A DNA stretch of 47,693 nt. Origin: Brachyspira sp. (GTDB lineage Bacteria > Spirochaetota > Brachyspiria > Brachyspirales > Brachyspiraceae). The translations under genes were made by a program, and so were the position numbers. This document shows positions 26,239-35,799 of this stretch, piece after piece (the first letter of the stretch is position 1; each line of letters opens with the position of its first letter). The stretch lies in contig NZ_JARHYI010000003.1 in NCBI RefSeq assembly GCF_029258575.1, forward strand, positions 1-47,693, read 5' to 3'. The notes below the pieces were generated by a model, which saw only the letters and a list, made by a program, of their open reading frames with translations, did no database searches and had not been told where the DNA came from.

Positions 26239-27450
26239 TTAAAATCCCGTAATATTATTTTTTTTCTTCCATTCAGAAACAGCCTCAATTACTATTTCTT
26301 TGGCACATTCTTTTTTATTTAAAGTAGGATAGGCTTTAAATCTTCCGTCTTTAAAAAAGATAGTTATTTTATTAGTGTCCTTACCTACAGAGTCTTCTAT
26401 TTTATTCGCTACTATCATATCAGCTCCTTTTCTATTCATCTTATCAAGAGCATAATTTTTAAGCTCCTCATCATTTTCTGCAGTTTCAGCAGCAAAAGAT
26501 ACTATTAATGTACTATTTTTCTTTTTCTCTTTTGTAGAAGCTAATATATCAACATTTGCTGTTAATTCTATAGAATTAATATTTTGTTTTTTTACTTTCT
26601 TATCAAAAAATTGTGAAGGTCTGAAGTCCAAAGGAGCAGCAGCCATTAAAAGTATATCTGTATTATCAAGTTCATTCAATACATTATGCTGAAGCTCTTT
26701 AGTTGTATCTATTTTGATTTTTTTATCGTTTTTATTTACCATTAAAGAATTATTAACCTGTCCTTCTATATATACAGATACTCCTCCATTTGATGATATT
26801 TCTTGATATATAGCAGCCCCCATTTTACCGCTGGAATTATTAGTTATATATCTTATAGGATCTATCCATTCTCTAGTTGCTCCAGATGTGATAGTAAAAT
26901 AAATATTATTGTATTTTAAAGAATTAGATGATAATGAGTTTATCGTTTTTATAATAGTGTCAATATTAGCAAGTCTTCCAACTCCATTATCCTTACAAGC
27001 CATATCACCGCTTTCTGGACTTATCAATTCATATTCTAATTCTTCTATTAAATATTTAACATTTCTTTGATTTGCCTTATTAATCCACATATTAGGATTC
27101 ATAGCAGGGGCAAAAAATTTTTTTTTCGTATATGCACATGCTATTGTACTTACAGCATCATCGCATATTCCATTAGCTATTTTTCCTATGATATTTACAT
27201 CAGCAGGAGCTATAAGCAATACATCAGTTTCTTTATTTATATTTATATGTCTTAAAACATCATCTTCTTGCCAAAGGTCTGTTATTACTTTATTTTCACT
27301 CATAGTTTCAAGTGCTTTGACTCCAACCATATTTTGGGCATTTTGTGTAACTGCACAAATAATGCTATGCCCTTGTTTTTTCAGCATACTAACCAGCATT
27401 GGAGTTTTGTATGCGGATATTGAACTTGTTATTGCAAGTAATATTCTCAT
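26239..27450 (-). CDS. coaBC: CoaBC, phosphopantothenoylcysteine synthetase/decarboxylase
   Basis: A 403-residue bifunctional enzyme of coenzyme A synthesis, which ligates cysteine to 4'-phosphopantothenate and decarboxylates the product. The CoaC half has ITSSISAYK, the His of DVLRHININ, LLIAPADVNIIGKIANGI, FAPAMNPNMW, and the active-site Cys in MACKDNGVGRL. The CoaB half begins with ITSGATREWIDPIRYITN and SSGKMGAAI, then AAPLDFRP, KKQN and FAAETAEN. Start: the ATG at 27450 (MRILLAITSS) fits the family N-terminus; an ATG 9 bases upstream is possible. It appears to lead an operon with the ABC transporter genes, with no known functional link. Confidence 0.95.
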   Translation of the reverse strand: MRILLAITSSISAYKTPMLVSMLKKQGHSIICAVTQNAQNMVGVKALETMSENKVITDLWQEDDVLRHININKETDVLLIAPADVNIIGKIANGICDDAVSTIACAYTKKKFFAPAMNPNMWINKANQRNVKYLIEELEYELISPESGDMACKDNGVGRLANIDTIIKTINSLSSNSLKYNNIYFTITSGATREWIDPIRYITNNSSGKMGAAIYQEISSNGGVSVYIEGQVNNSLMVNKNDKKIKIDTTKELQHNVLNELDNTDILLMAAAPLDFRPSQFFDKKVKKQNINSIELTANVDILASTKEKKKNSTLIVSFAAETAENDEELKNYALDKMNRKGADMIVANKIEDSVGKDTNKITIFFKDGRFKAYPTLNKKECAKEIVIEAVSEWKKKNNITGF

Positions 27451-27640
27451 AATAATCAAAACAAATAAGTTATTAACTTATACCCTTCAATTAAACTTTA
27501 TTCTTAAACTATTATATACTACTATAAATAAAAAAAATAGCTATATATTTTTTTTAATTTTTTATCATTATTTGTTTAATAAAAATAAGAGTAAAGATTT
27601 TTATAAATAAATGCTCTTTATTTATTTTATACTTTATGAT

Positions 27641-28320
27641 TTATTCCTTGCTATCATAAGTAAATTTATGCATAGGTGAATCATCATAATAAACATCTTT
27701 TAATTCGGGATTAATCAATAAAGGTTATGTATAAAAATACATAGGTATTATAGCATAACTACTAAGCAATAATTCTTCAGCATTATGCATAGCTTCTATT
27801 CTTACCTTCTGATCTTTGTAGTAAGTTCTGTTTGTATATAAACATCATATTGAGCATTACTATATGAACTATAATTATTTGTAGAATAGCTTGCATATAA
27901 TACTAAAAACTTTATAGTAGCATTGAAATTTACAAACCCATAGTAAAATTTTTATCATATCTAGTTTGAAGAAATACAAGCAATTTTTCATAAACTATTT
28001 GGCATATCTACTGAACGGCTTCAAATATTGATATATAAAATCCCTGATCTGCCTTGAATTCAAATACATAGAACCCTTTACCATCTGTATAATTTAGTTT
28101 GTTATTAAGTATTTTCAAATTTCTGCAGCACCTCCTACTATTTTTTCATCTTTAGATTTTATAGTTAAGCATTCAAATGTATGTATTATGTAAAGTAGCT
28201 GTATGATGCTGTATTGAAACTTGGAACTATTGTTTTAGACTGAGTACTGCATTAATTATTATTACATTTTTAGTATTAGTTCTTACAGATTTGCAGGATA
28301 TAATAATAAATGATATTTAA
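27641..28320 (-). pseudogene. Decayed oligopeptide-binding protein gene (oppA-like, 3' half)
   Basis: Reading the minus strand across frames recovers typical OppA C-terminal sequence: TDGKGFYVFEFKAD, EKLLVFLQTRYDKNFTM, YSTNNYSSYSNAQYDVYIQ, DQKVRIEAMHNAEELL, then AIIPMYFYT, a TAA (27727-27725), and PLLINPELKDVYYDD. At least one premature stop and several frameshifts separate them, and the 5' half with signal peptide is missing or unrecognisable. Recognisable homology ends near 28170; the rest to 28320 is uncertain. It is a different paralogue from the intact gene at 33368-34966, whose end lacks the YFYT..LINP pattern. Confidence 0.8.
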
Positions 28321-28502
28321 TAAATAATGTAAATATTCGATTTTTTCATTTTATCTTACTCATAATTTTTTATTGTATAGATTATATGTTTATATAGTAA
28401 TACTGTCAATCACATTAAATTTGTTATCTTTATATGTATTTTTGTTATATTTAAAATAGAGAATTATATAGATTAAAATTATGATATTTTTTTTAGTCTG
28501 TA

Positions 28503-28531
28503 TTGACAATAGATATAATTTTATATACTAT
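28503..28531 (+). promoter_or_regulatory. Candidate promoter of the phoH-pgpH-ybeY-tlyC operon
   Basis: A perfect TTGACA (28503-28508), 17-bp spacer, and TACTAT (28526-28531), about 25-30 nt before the phoH start. Confidence 0.55.
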
Positions 28532-28560
28532 TATAGTTAGTTTGATTTTATTAAAGGATT

Positions 28561-29529
28561 TTGTTTATTAATAAAAAAACATTTGACAATAAAGTAAAGT
28601 TTAAAGATAATGAATCTTTTATTTCTATATGTGGTATTAATGATTCAAATATCAGCATATTGGAAGAGAAATTTAATGTTGCTATATATCCAAAGGGTAA
28701 TGAATTAAATATTGAGGGTGATTCAAGCAAAGTAGAAGATACTATTAAGGTTTTGTATATATTAAAAGATTTATATAATTCTTCATCTGAGATTAATAGA
28801 CAAAAGGTTATAAGTATAGCGGATAATATTAATAATGAAAAAGAAAATAAATTAATATCAATGCGTATAAAATTGCCTTATTTAGGAAGAAGCATACAGA
28901 TGAAAACCATATCTCAAGGCGAATATTTCTATAAAATGCAAAAAAGTGATATTATATTTTCTGCTGGTGCTGCGGGTACTGGTAAAACTTTTCTTTCAGT
29001 AGCCTATGCCATAAATTTACTATCCGAAGGAAAAATAGAACGTATAATTATAACCAGACCTGTTGTTGAGGCTGGAGAGAGTTTAGGTTATTTACCGGGT
29101 GATTTCAAAGAAAAAATATCGCCTTATATGCGTCCTGTTTATGATGCTTTATACAGTCTTTTATCCAATGATATGATATTAAGGTATACCGAAGAGGGTA
29201 GAATAGAGGTTGCTCCTCTTGCCTATATGAGAGGCAGAACTTTAAGCAAATCTTTTATAATTCTTGATGAAGCACAAAATACTACTATATCACAAATGAA
29301 AATGTTTTTAAGCAGAATAGGAGAGAAGTCTAAAGTTGTAATTACTGGGGATATTTCTCAAAGCGATTTGCCTAAAAATATTGAATCGGGACTTGAACAT
29401 GCTTTAAAGATATTAAGAGGCATTAATGGTATTAGTTTTCATTATTTTGATAAAAAAGATGTTATAAGGCATCATTTGGTTTCTAAAATATTAGAAGCCT
29501 ATGAAAATGATCATTCTAATAAATTATAG
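28561..29529 (+). CDS. phoH: PhoH-family ATPase
   Basis: A 322-residue cytoplasmic protein with a short N-terminal KH-like/RNA-binding region (about 20-75) and a P-loop ATPase domain. Walker A is GAAGTGKT (136-143), Walker B is FIILDEAQN (232-240), and the family blocks TRPVVEAGESLGYLPGDF and YMRGRTLSKSFI are present. PhoH-like proteins with this context are linked to RNA metabolism and ribosome maturation with YbeY. The start is taken as TTG 28561; AAAGGA is only 2 nt from it, which is unusually close, but no better in-frame start exists before the conserved region. The next gene begins 14 nt after its stop. Confidence 0.92.
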   Translation: MFINKKTFDNKVKFKDNESFISICGINDSNISILEEKFNVAIYPKGNELNIEGDSSKVEDTIKVLYILKDLYNSSSEINRQKVISIADNINNEKENKLISMRIKLPYLGRSIQMKTISQGEYFYKMQKSDIIFSAGAAGTGKTFLSVAYAINLLSEGKIERIIITRPVVEAGESLGYLPGDFKEKISPYMRPVYDALYSLLSNDMILRYTEEGRIEVAPLAYMRGRTLSKSFIILDEAQNTTISQMKMFLSRIGEKSKVVITGDISQSDLPKNIESGLEHALKILRGINGISFHYFDKKDVIRHHLVSKILEAYENDHSNKL

Positions 29530-29543
29530 AAAGGTATATTAAA

Positions 29544-31991
29544 ATGAATACAAATAAAAAGATAATGAAATCGGTTATGAATAAAACCCCTAATATAGAG
29601 CGGGCTGTACAATTTGGCATTGCAGTATTGCTTTATATTTTCACTTTGTTTTTAGTTTTTCCTAATTATGTACAAAGGGTAAACATACCAGCTGTAGGAG
29701 ATATAGTTAAAGAGCCTCTAATAGTAAAGAGAAATGTAAGGTATGAGAATAGGCAGGAAACTCAGAAACTCATATATTATGGAAAAGCTGCTGTGGCACC
29801 TATATTTGATATGCCTAGAAATATAGAATATGAAACTATATCTAAAATCAGCAATATATTTTCTTTTATGAGAATATCATATGATAATCAAATTCCTATT
29901 GATGAAATATATAATCAATTTCTACTTTTATATAATGAACCTATAAATAAATCTATATTTTCTAATGCGATTGTTAATGATCTGAGTATTGGCTATGAAG
30001 CGAAAATAATAGAAACTATTAAAGAACTTTTTGATATTGGTATTATATCTAGAGGCAATTTAAGTTCTGATACTTTAAGTTTGATACTTGATAATGGAGT
30101 ATTCATATATAGATTTGATGATTATATGGTAGAAGAGAGAATACTTCCTAGAAATAGAGTTTTCTTTTTGGAAGATTTGAGAATGGAATTGCCTTCTATT
30201 ATAGGAGCTAAATATAGAAATCTTAATGTTATTCATATTAATACTATATCAGCTATAGTTAATTCTTTTTTAAGGGATAATTTAATATTTAATTCTGTTA
30301 AAACTAAAGAGAGAATAAATGAGGTTTCTTCTTCTATACCGCCTGTTTATAATACAATAAAAAAAGGATTTGCTATTTTGAAAGTAGGGGAGAGGGTAAC
30401 AGAAGAGAAAGCTGAATTGATTAGAACATTATTTGGAAACAATTTTGAAACTTATAATATATCTATTTTTGCAGGTCAGGCATTATTTATACTTCTATTA
30501 TTTATATTTATTGGATTTATTATAATGAAGTATAAGATACCTTTTTATATAAATTTTAAGAATTTTTTACTATTTTCTATAGAATATACTGTAATCATTG
30601 GAATAACATATATATTCTATAATCATATATCATATAAAATATTGGATACTTATATACCTTTCTATATTTATACATTTATTCCTATGTTTGGTATTATAAA
30701 CTCATTACTTGGTGCTAGAAGGGGTATATCATCTATAATTACATTATGTATAACTTTGCTTGCAGCAAATATTGCACAGGCTAATATATTTGAAATATCT
30801 TCATTATTTGTTATATCAACATTTGTATCAATATTATCAAGAAAAATTAACAGTAGATATACTATTCTTCGGGTAGGTCTTTTAATAGGAGCATATTTAA
30901 GTGCAATGTCTTTGATAGGAATGATGCTTAATAATGATATAAAAATTACATATTTGACTTTTATATTTTCATTTGTAAGCGGATTTGTTCAAGCTATACT
31001 TGTTATGATATTCCTTCCTATTTTTGAATATATGCTTGAAACTGCTACTATATTCAGACTTCAGGAATTATCAGATTTGAATAATCCCATACTTAGAAAG
31101 CTTCAGATGAATGCTCCTGGAACTTATCATCATTCTATAAGTATGGCAAATTTGGTAGAAACTATAGCCGAAGAAATAGGGGAAGATCCTAAACTTGCAT
31201 GCGTATCAGCATATTATCATGATATAGGTAAGATGGAGAATCCTCTGTACTATATAGAAAACTCCAATAGAAATGAAAACAGACATAATAAATTAAAACC
31301 TACTCTTTCGGCATCAATAGTAAAAGCACATGTTCGTTTAGGAGTAGAAATAGCAAAAAAATACAGACTTCCTAAAGAAGTTATTGCAGCTATTAAAGAA
31401 CATCATGGAACAAGTTTAATAAAATATTTTTATGTAGAAGCTCTAAAAGAAAATCATGATGTTGATATTAGTCTTTTTACTTATCCAGGACCTCGCCCTC
31501 AATCTAAAATCACAGCTATATTGATGATATTAGATTCTATAGAGGCTGCAAGCAGAACTTTGGATTCGCCTAAAAGAGAAGATTTGGAAATGCTTATAGA
31601 GCATATCGTAGATGATAAAATGTCTCATGGCGAATTAAATGACAGCGGATTAACATTGAGCGATATTGAAGTTATAAAGAAAATATCATTCCAAAAGATC
31701 ATAGTTTCTTTGCATGAAAGAATTAAATATCCTGAACTTCCTGATGAAAAATCTGAAAGTAATGATGAAGTATCTGATAAAGAAGAAAAACAATCAAAGG
31801 ATAATAAGAATAATAAAGATACTAAATATTTATCAAAGAAGCCGAAAAAAGATGAAAAAATTAAAGAAAAAAATAAAGATGATATAAAAGAAAAAATAGC
31901 TAAAAAAATACCGTTAAAACATAAAAATGAAAAAGATGATAAGGAATTAAAATATAATAATAAGGAATCAAAAGAAACGATTAAGAAATAA
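29544..31991 (+). CDS. pgpH: 7TM-HD membrane phosphohydrolase (PgpH/YqfF family)
   Basis: An 815-residue protein with an N-terminal TM (about 20-42), an extracytoplasmic 7TMR-HDED-type domain, a cluster of about seven membrane helices (about 310-510), and a cytoplasmic HD domain. HD residues are visible in TYHHSISMANLV and SAYYHDIGKMENPLYY, then KEHHGTSLIKYFY. In PgpH of Listeria this family degrades cyclic-di-AMP; the same activity is likely but not shown here. The last 75 residues are a Lys/Glu/Asp-rich tail with many KK pairs, beyond the usual family end. AGAAAGG lies 7 nt before the ATG. Second gene of the phoH operon. Confidence 0.92.
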   Translation: MNTNKKIMKSVMNKTPNIERAVQFGIAVLLYIFTLFLVFPNYVQRVNIPAVGDIVKEPLIVKRNVRYENRQETQKLIYYGKAAVAPIFDMPRNIEYETISKISNIFSFMRISYDNQIPIDEIYNQFLLLYNEPINKSIFSNAIVNDLSIGYEAKIIETIKELFDIGIISRGNLSSDTLSLILDNGVFIYRFDDYMVEERILPRNRVFFLEDLRMELPSIIGAKYRNLNVIHINTISAIVNSFLRDNLIFNSVKTKERINEVSSSIPPVYNTIKKGFAILKVGERVTEEKAELIRTLFGNNFETYNISIFAGQALFILLLFIFIGFIIMKYKIPFYINFKNFLLFSIEYTVIIGITYIFYNHISYKILDTYIPFYIYTFIPMFGIINSLLGARRGISSIITLCITLLAANIAQANIFEISSLFVISTFVSILSRKINSRYTILRVGLLIGAYLSAMSLIGMMLNNDIKITYLTFIFSFVSGFVQAILVMIFLPIFEYMLETATIFRLQELSDLNNPILRKLQMNAPGTYHHSISMANLVETIAEEIGEDPKLACVSAYYHDIGKMENPLYYIENSNRNENRHNKLKPTLSASIVKAHVRLGVEIAKKYRLPKEVIAAIKEHHGTSLIKYFYVEALKENHDVDISLFTYPGPRPQSKITAILMILDSIEAASRTLDSPKREDLEMLIEHIVDDKMSHGELNDSGLTLSDIEVIKKISFQKIIVSLHERIKYPELPDEKSESNDEVSDKEEKQSKDNKNNKDTKYLSKKPKKDEKIKEKNKDDIKEKIAKKIPLKHKNEKDDKELKYNNKESKETIKK

Positions 31992-31996
31992 ATATT

Positions 31997-32434
31997 ATGA
32001 AAGTTAATATTTTTAATGAAACTGATTATGATATAAATTTAAAATATTATAGATATTTTTTATATTTTTCATCGAAAACAGCAGGCATTAAAGGAGATGT
32101 CAATTTAGTTTTCTGCGATGATGAATATATAAAAAAACTTAATAATGATTTTAGAAATAAAGATAAAGCAACCGATGTACTTACATTTCCTATGGGAGAT
32201 GCAGAGGAAGGAGGCGATATAGTTATATCATATGAATGGGTAAAAACAAGATATAGTGAAGAAAAAATAAATAAAACAATATTAAAATTGATAATTCATT
32301 CTGTACTTCATCTTATAGGAATACATCATAATTATACTAGAAAGTCATTAATGAAAAATAATGAAAAAATGAAAGAATTATACAGTAAAGTAATAATGGT
32401 TATAAAAGAAAATAGAGATAAAAAAAGATTATAA
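31997..32434 (+). CDS. ybeY: Endoribonuclease YbeY
   Basis: A 145-residue metal-dependent RNase needed for 16S rRNA 3' maturation and ribosome quality control. The zinc motif HxxxHxxxxxH appears as HSVLHLIGIHH, with Ser instead of the usual Gly after the first His. Upstream DKATDVLTFPMGD matches the family block TDVLSFP. It starts 5 nt after the pgpH stop. The C-terminus is a short basic tail. Its position between pgpH and a CBS-domain gene is the standard bacterial order, which supports the call. Confidence 0.95.
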   Translation: MKVNIFNETDYDINLKYYRYFLYFSSKTAGIKGDVNLVFCDDEYIKKLNNDFRNKDKATDVLTFPMGDAEEGGDIVISYEWVKTRYSEEKINKTILKLIIHSVLHLIGIHHNYTRKSLMKNNEKMKELYSKVIMVIKENRDKKRL

Positions 32435-32453
32435 ACTTTGAGGATAAATATCA

Positions 32454-33281
32454 ATGCCTATGAAAAAATTAATATCTAAAATAGTTAAGAAAAAAAATAA
32501 TGAATTAGAAAGTAAAAATTATGTAAACCTTTCAACATTAACTGAAGCAGAGAGAGAAATTATAATAAATACTATAGAATTAAAATCTAAAAGTGTAAGA
32601 GAAATAATGGTTCCTAGAGTTGATGTGATTATGCTTCCAATAGACTCTTCTTATGATAAGGTTATAAAGGCTTTCAATAAAGAGAGAAATTCAAGGATTC
32701 CAGTTTATAAAGATGGTATAGATGATATAGTAGGTGTTTTGTATGTGAAAGATTTGATTGATGCAGAAGAGAAAAATTTTACTCTTAAAAAAATTCTTCA
32801 TAAACCATTATTTGTACCTATATCAATATCATTAATGGAATTATTAAAAAATTTCAGAGAGAAGCAGATTCATATTGCTATGGTGGTTGATGAATACGGC
32901 GGATTTTCTGGAATTGTTTCTATGGAAGATGTACTTGAACAGATTATAGGTGATATTAGAGATGAGTATGATGAGGAAGATGAAGAGGTAAAAAGTAATG
33001 ATGATGGTACTTATTTGGTGGATGCCAGAACTAGAATAGATGATTTTAATAAATATCAGATACTTCCACCTATACCTGATGATGAGGCAGATACAGTGGG
33101 AGGATTTTTATTTTCATATTTGGGAAGGCTTCCTAAAAGAAATGAAGATATAGAATATAATAGTTATTCATTTACTGTTGTTGGAAAAAGTGGAAATATT
33201 GTTACAAAAATCAGAATAGAAAAACTTAAAAATCAAGCATCTTTAAATTCTGTAAGCGATAGAAATAAAACAGAAGAATAA
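32454..33281 (+). CDS. tlyC: TlyC/CorC-type CBS-domain protein (reported as hemolysin C)
   Basis: A 275-residue cytoplasmic protein with no membrane segment. A CBS pair spans about 50-175 (MVPRVDVIMLPIDSSYDKVI, RIPVYKDGIDDIVGVLYVKD, then MVVDEYGGFSGIVSMEDVLE), followed by a CorC/HlyC transporter-associated domain (TRIDDFNKYQILPP, ADTVGGFLFSYLGRLP). The relative in Brachyspira hyodysenteriae was named TlyC for haemolysis seen in E. coli; the domain content and the operon with ybeY suggest a housekeeping Mg/Co-transport-related or membrane-stress role. GAGGAT precedes the ATG by 8 nt; a second ATG two codons on is possible. A bidirectional terminator follows. Confidence 0.9.
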   Translation: MPMKKLISKIVKKKNNELESKNYVNLSTLTEAEREIIINTIELKSKSVREIMVPRVDVIMLPIDSSYDKVIKAFNKERNSRIPVYKDGIDDIVGVLYVKDLIDAEEKNFTLKKILHKPLFVPISISLMELLKNFREKQIHIAMVVDEYGGFSGIVSMEDVLEQIIGDIRDEYDEEDEEVKSNDDGTYLVDARTRIDDFNKYQILPPIPDDEADTVGGFLFSYLGRLPKRNEDIEYNSYSFTVVGKSGNIVTKIRIEKLKNQASLNSVSDRNKTEE

Positions 33282-33306
33282 TTTTTATTATATATGTTAA
33301 TACAAA

Positions 33307-33338
33307 AAAGCCCCGTCTTATTATTAAGTCGAGGCTTT
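33307..33338. terminator. Bidirectional rho-independent terminator between tlyC and the oppA-like gene
   Basis: AAAGCC.CG (from 33307) pairs with CG.GGCTTT (ending 33338), with an inner CTTA/TAAG stem and one C-A mismatch. T-rich sequence follows on the plus strand and six T residues follow on the minus strand, so it can serve both convergent genes. Confidence 0.8.
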
Positions 33339-33367
33339 ATTATTTATTTTATTATTTTATCAGTATA

Positions 33368-34966
33368 TTACTCTAAATAAGCATAATGGAATTGATATTC
33401 TTGCAATGGAGTTAATACATAATCTTTTAATCTTTTACTTATTAGAGTAGGGTTGGAAGGATTATATATTGGTATTATTAAATTATCTTCAGCTACTAGA
33501 AGTTTTTCAGCCCCATGCATAGCTTTCATTCTTATTTCTTGATTAGCTGTATTTCTAGCTGCCTCTATATAATTATCAAATTGCTTATTACTGTATCCAG
33601 AACTATTTTGTGTTCTATAGCTTAAATAATTCTCTAAGAAAGTCATAGGATCACTATAATCGCCTATCCATAAAGTTCTTATAAGCTGATAATTTTTTTC
33701 GCTTCTCATTTGCTGATAAGCAGCCCATTCTAAAGAAGATATTTGTAAGTCTATACCCAAATTTTCTTTCCACATCTGCTGAATAGCTTCTGCAACCTGT
33801 ATATAAACTAAATCTGCAGTGGTTTTATATTCCAATACAGGAAATCCCTCGCCATTAGGATATCCCACTTCAGCCATTAACTGTTTAGCCATTTCAACAT
33901 TATTAGAATAAGCATCTTTGGATAAATCTATATATTCTCCTCCATTCTCTCTGAAATCTCCTTTAACATCATAAGCACCCACAGGCACCCAAGCACTTGT
34001 AGGACCTTTAGCTGTAGGTACGATATTTTCCACTATATAGTTTCTGTCTATTGCTAAAGATAAAGCCTTTCTTATTCTAGTATCTTTTAAAACTTCATCA
34101 GCAGCATTTATACCAAAGGCAACAGTAGAAAAATAAGGAGCAATATTAACTATTCCGTCAGCTTTTAATTTTTCTAAATCCTGTTCTATGATATAAACTG
34201 AAAAATCTAATGAACCATCTTTGATTCCAGCCAATGCCAAAGTAGGATCTTTCATCATAACGAAAGTAATTTTGTCAGGAACTATATTATCCTTATTCCA
34301 ATAATTAGTATTTTTTACTACTACTATCTTTTCATCAGGACTTCTTTCAGTCATAACAAAAGCTCCGTTTCCAATATAGCTTTCAGGCTTTAAAGACCAT
34401 TGATCCCCATACTGCTCTATTATATCTTTTCTTACAGGGGCAAATATAGGATAAGTTAAAATATCTAAAAAATATCCAGTAGGAGCCTCTAAAGTTATTT
34501 CTAATGTATAATCATCAATAGCTTTTACTCCTAATTCTTCTATAGGAAGTTCACTTGAAAGTATTTTAACAGCATTTTTTATATATTCTATAAATGAAGT
34601 ATATTCAGCAGCACTTGAAGGATTTGAAGCTCTTTGTAAAGCATATACAAAATCATTAGCAGTTACATCTTTACCGTCGGACCATTTAGCATTTGTTCTT
34701 AAATGAAAAGTGTATTTAACTCCGTCTTCAGATATATCCCATCTTTCACATGCTCCAGCCTGAAGATTTCCTGATTTATCTTTTGTAATTAAAGTTTCAA
34801 ATACATGTCTTGGATATACAAAATCATTTCCAGACAGAGTAGGGTCTATGGTTTTAGGCTCTTCTCCTGCATTTATAAATAATTCTTTATTGTTTCTTGT
34901 TTTTGAAGATGAACATGACAATATAACAATAAATGTCATTGATAGGAGTAATATTTTTTTTAACAT
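33368..34966 (-). CDS. Peptide ABC transporter substrate-binding lipoprotein (OppA/DppA family)
   Basis: A 532-residue lipoprotein precursor. The signal peptide ends in a lipobox with Cys18 (FIVILSCSSSK). SBP family 5 features follow: EPKTIDPTLSGNDF, VFETLITKDKSGNLQAGACE, KYTFHLRTNAKWSDGKDVTA, NDFVYALQRASNP, DTRIRKALSLAIDRNYIVEN, and GDYSDPMTFLENYLSYRT. It should bind peptides on the outside of the inner membrane for an Opp-type importer. No permease or ATPase genes are adjacent, so it is an orphan component. AAGGA lies about 8 nt before the ATG. The broken paralogue at 27641-28320 suggests that this family was once larger here. Confidence 0.93.
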   Translation of the reverse strand: MLKKILLLSMTFIVILSCSSSKTRNNKELFINAGEEPKTIDPTLSGNDFVYPRHVFETLITKDKSGNLQAGACERWDISEDGVKYTFHLRTNAKWSDGKDVTANDFVYALQRASNPSSAAEYTSFIEYIKNAVKILSSELPIEELGVKAIDDYTLEITLEAPTGYFLDILTYPIFAPVRKDIIEQYGDQWSLKPESYIGNGAFVMTERSPDEKIVVVKNTNYWNKDNIVPDKITFVMMKDPTLALAGIKDGSLDFSVYIIEQDLEKLKADGIVNIAPYFSTVAFGINAADEVLKDTRIRKALSLAIDRNYIVENIVPTAKGPTSAWVPVGAYDVKGDFRENGGEYIDLSKDAYSNNVEMAKQLMAEVGYPNGEGFPVLEYKTTADLVYIQVAEAIQQMWKENLGIDLQISSLEWAAYQQMRSEKNYQLIRTLWIGDYSDPMTFLENYLSYRTQNSSGYSNKQFDNYIEAARNTANQEIRMKAMHGAEKLLVAEDNLIIPIYNPSNPTLISKRLKDYVLTPLQEYQFHYAYLE

Positions 34967-34998
34967 GAGTTTATCCTTAATTATTATAGTTAGTTATC

Positions 34999-35027
34999 AT
35001 AATACTATAATAATTTATATAATGCAA
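34999..35027 (-). promoter_or_regulatory. Candidate promoter of the oppA-like gene
   Basis: On the minus strand TTGCAT (35027-35022), 17-bp spacer, TATTAT (35004-34999), about 30-35 nt before the start codon. Confidence 0.45.
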
Positions 35028-35104
35028 TATTATCAGTAAATTAATTTTTACATAGTAGCTTTAAAAAAGTTTTATAAGTAAAATAATAAATAGGAGAAAA
35101 TGGT

Positions 35105-35794
35105 ATGAAAAAAATAATTTTTATTCTTTTTATTTTAGTCTTATCTATTCCACTTTATTCTCAAACTTCAAGATTTAAAAGACTTACACAGGAACAATTA
35201 ACCAATCTTGCAAATCCTAGAAGACTTTCACACAGAATATTTTATACCAACCCTTTTCAAGGACCTGATGCAAAATGGTTTGATTCTGTGAAAGAGGGAA
35301 ATCTTGCTGAGATAAAAAGAATGGTTGAATCAGGGCAGGATATAGAAGTGCAGGATACTTATAATTTGAAGCAGACTGCTTTAGGCTGGGCAGCTTTTAT
35401 AGGATATTTAGATGTAGTTCAGTACTTAGTATCTAAAGGAGCTAATATTTATGCAGGAGATACAGCTGATGTTACAAGTGCATTCAAATCTGCAATACTT
35501 GGAGGAAATATTGAAATTATAGAATATTTATATCCTTTATACGGTGGTAAATTGAATCTCAATGAACAGGATAAAAGAGATGGTGAAACTATGATTATGG
35601 TAGCTGCTGGAAATAATAGAGAAGCTGCTGTTAAATTTTTACTTGATAAAAAAGTTGATGTAAATATAGTAAGTAAGCAATTAAATAAATCTGCTTATAC
35701 TTATGCATGCGAATCAGGAAATAAAAATATTATGAAAATGATATCTGATGCAGGCGGTATAAATGTACGCACTGGAAAAGCTACTTGTAAATAA
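35105..35794 (+). CDS. Secreted ankyrin-repeat protein
   Basis: A 229-residue protein with a signal peptide (about residues 1-20, cleavage likely after LYS) and no lipobox, so it is probably periplasmic or exported. Four or so ankyrin repeats follow: WFDSVKEGNLAEIKRMVESG, TALGWAAFIGYLDVVQYLVS, SAFKSAILGGNIEIIEYLY, TMIMVAAGNNREAAVKFLLD, and AYTYACESGNKNIMKMISDA. Ankyrin repeats bind proteins; Brachyspira genomes are known to carry many such genes. AGGAGA precedes the ATG. It is monocistronic, divergent from the oppA-like gene and closed by a long hairpin at 35800-35855. Partner unknown. Confidence 0.85.
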   Translation: MKKIIFILFILVLSIPLYSQTSRFKRLTQEQLTNLANPRRLSHRIFYTNPFQGPDAKWFDSVKEGNLAEIKRMVESGQDIEVQDTYNLKQTALGWAAFIGYLDVVQYLVSKGANIYAGDTADVTSAFKSAILGGNIEIIEYLYPLYGGKLNLNEQDKRDGETMIMVAAGNNREAAVKFLLDKKVDVNIVSKQLNKSAYTYACESGNKNIMKMISDAGGINVRTGKATCK

Positions 35795-35799
35795 AATCA

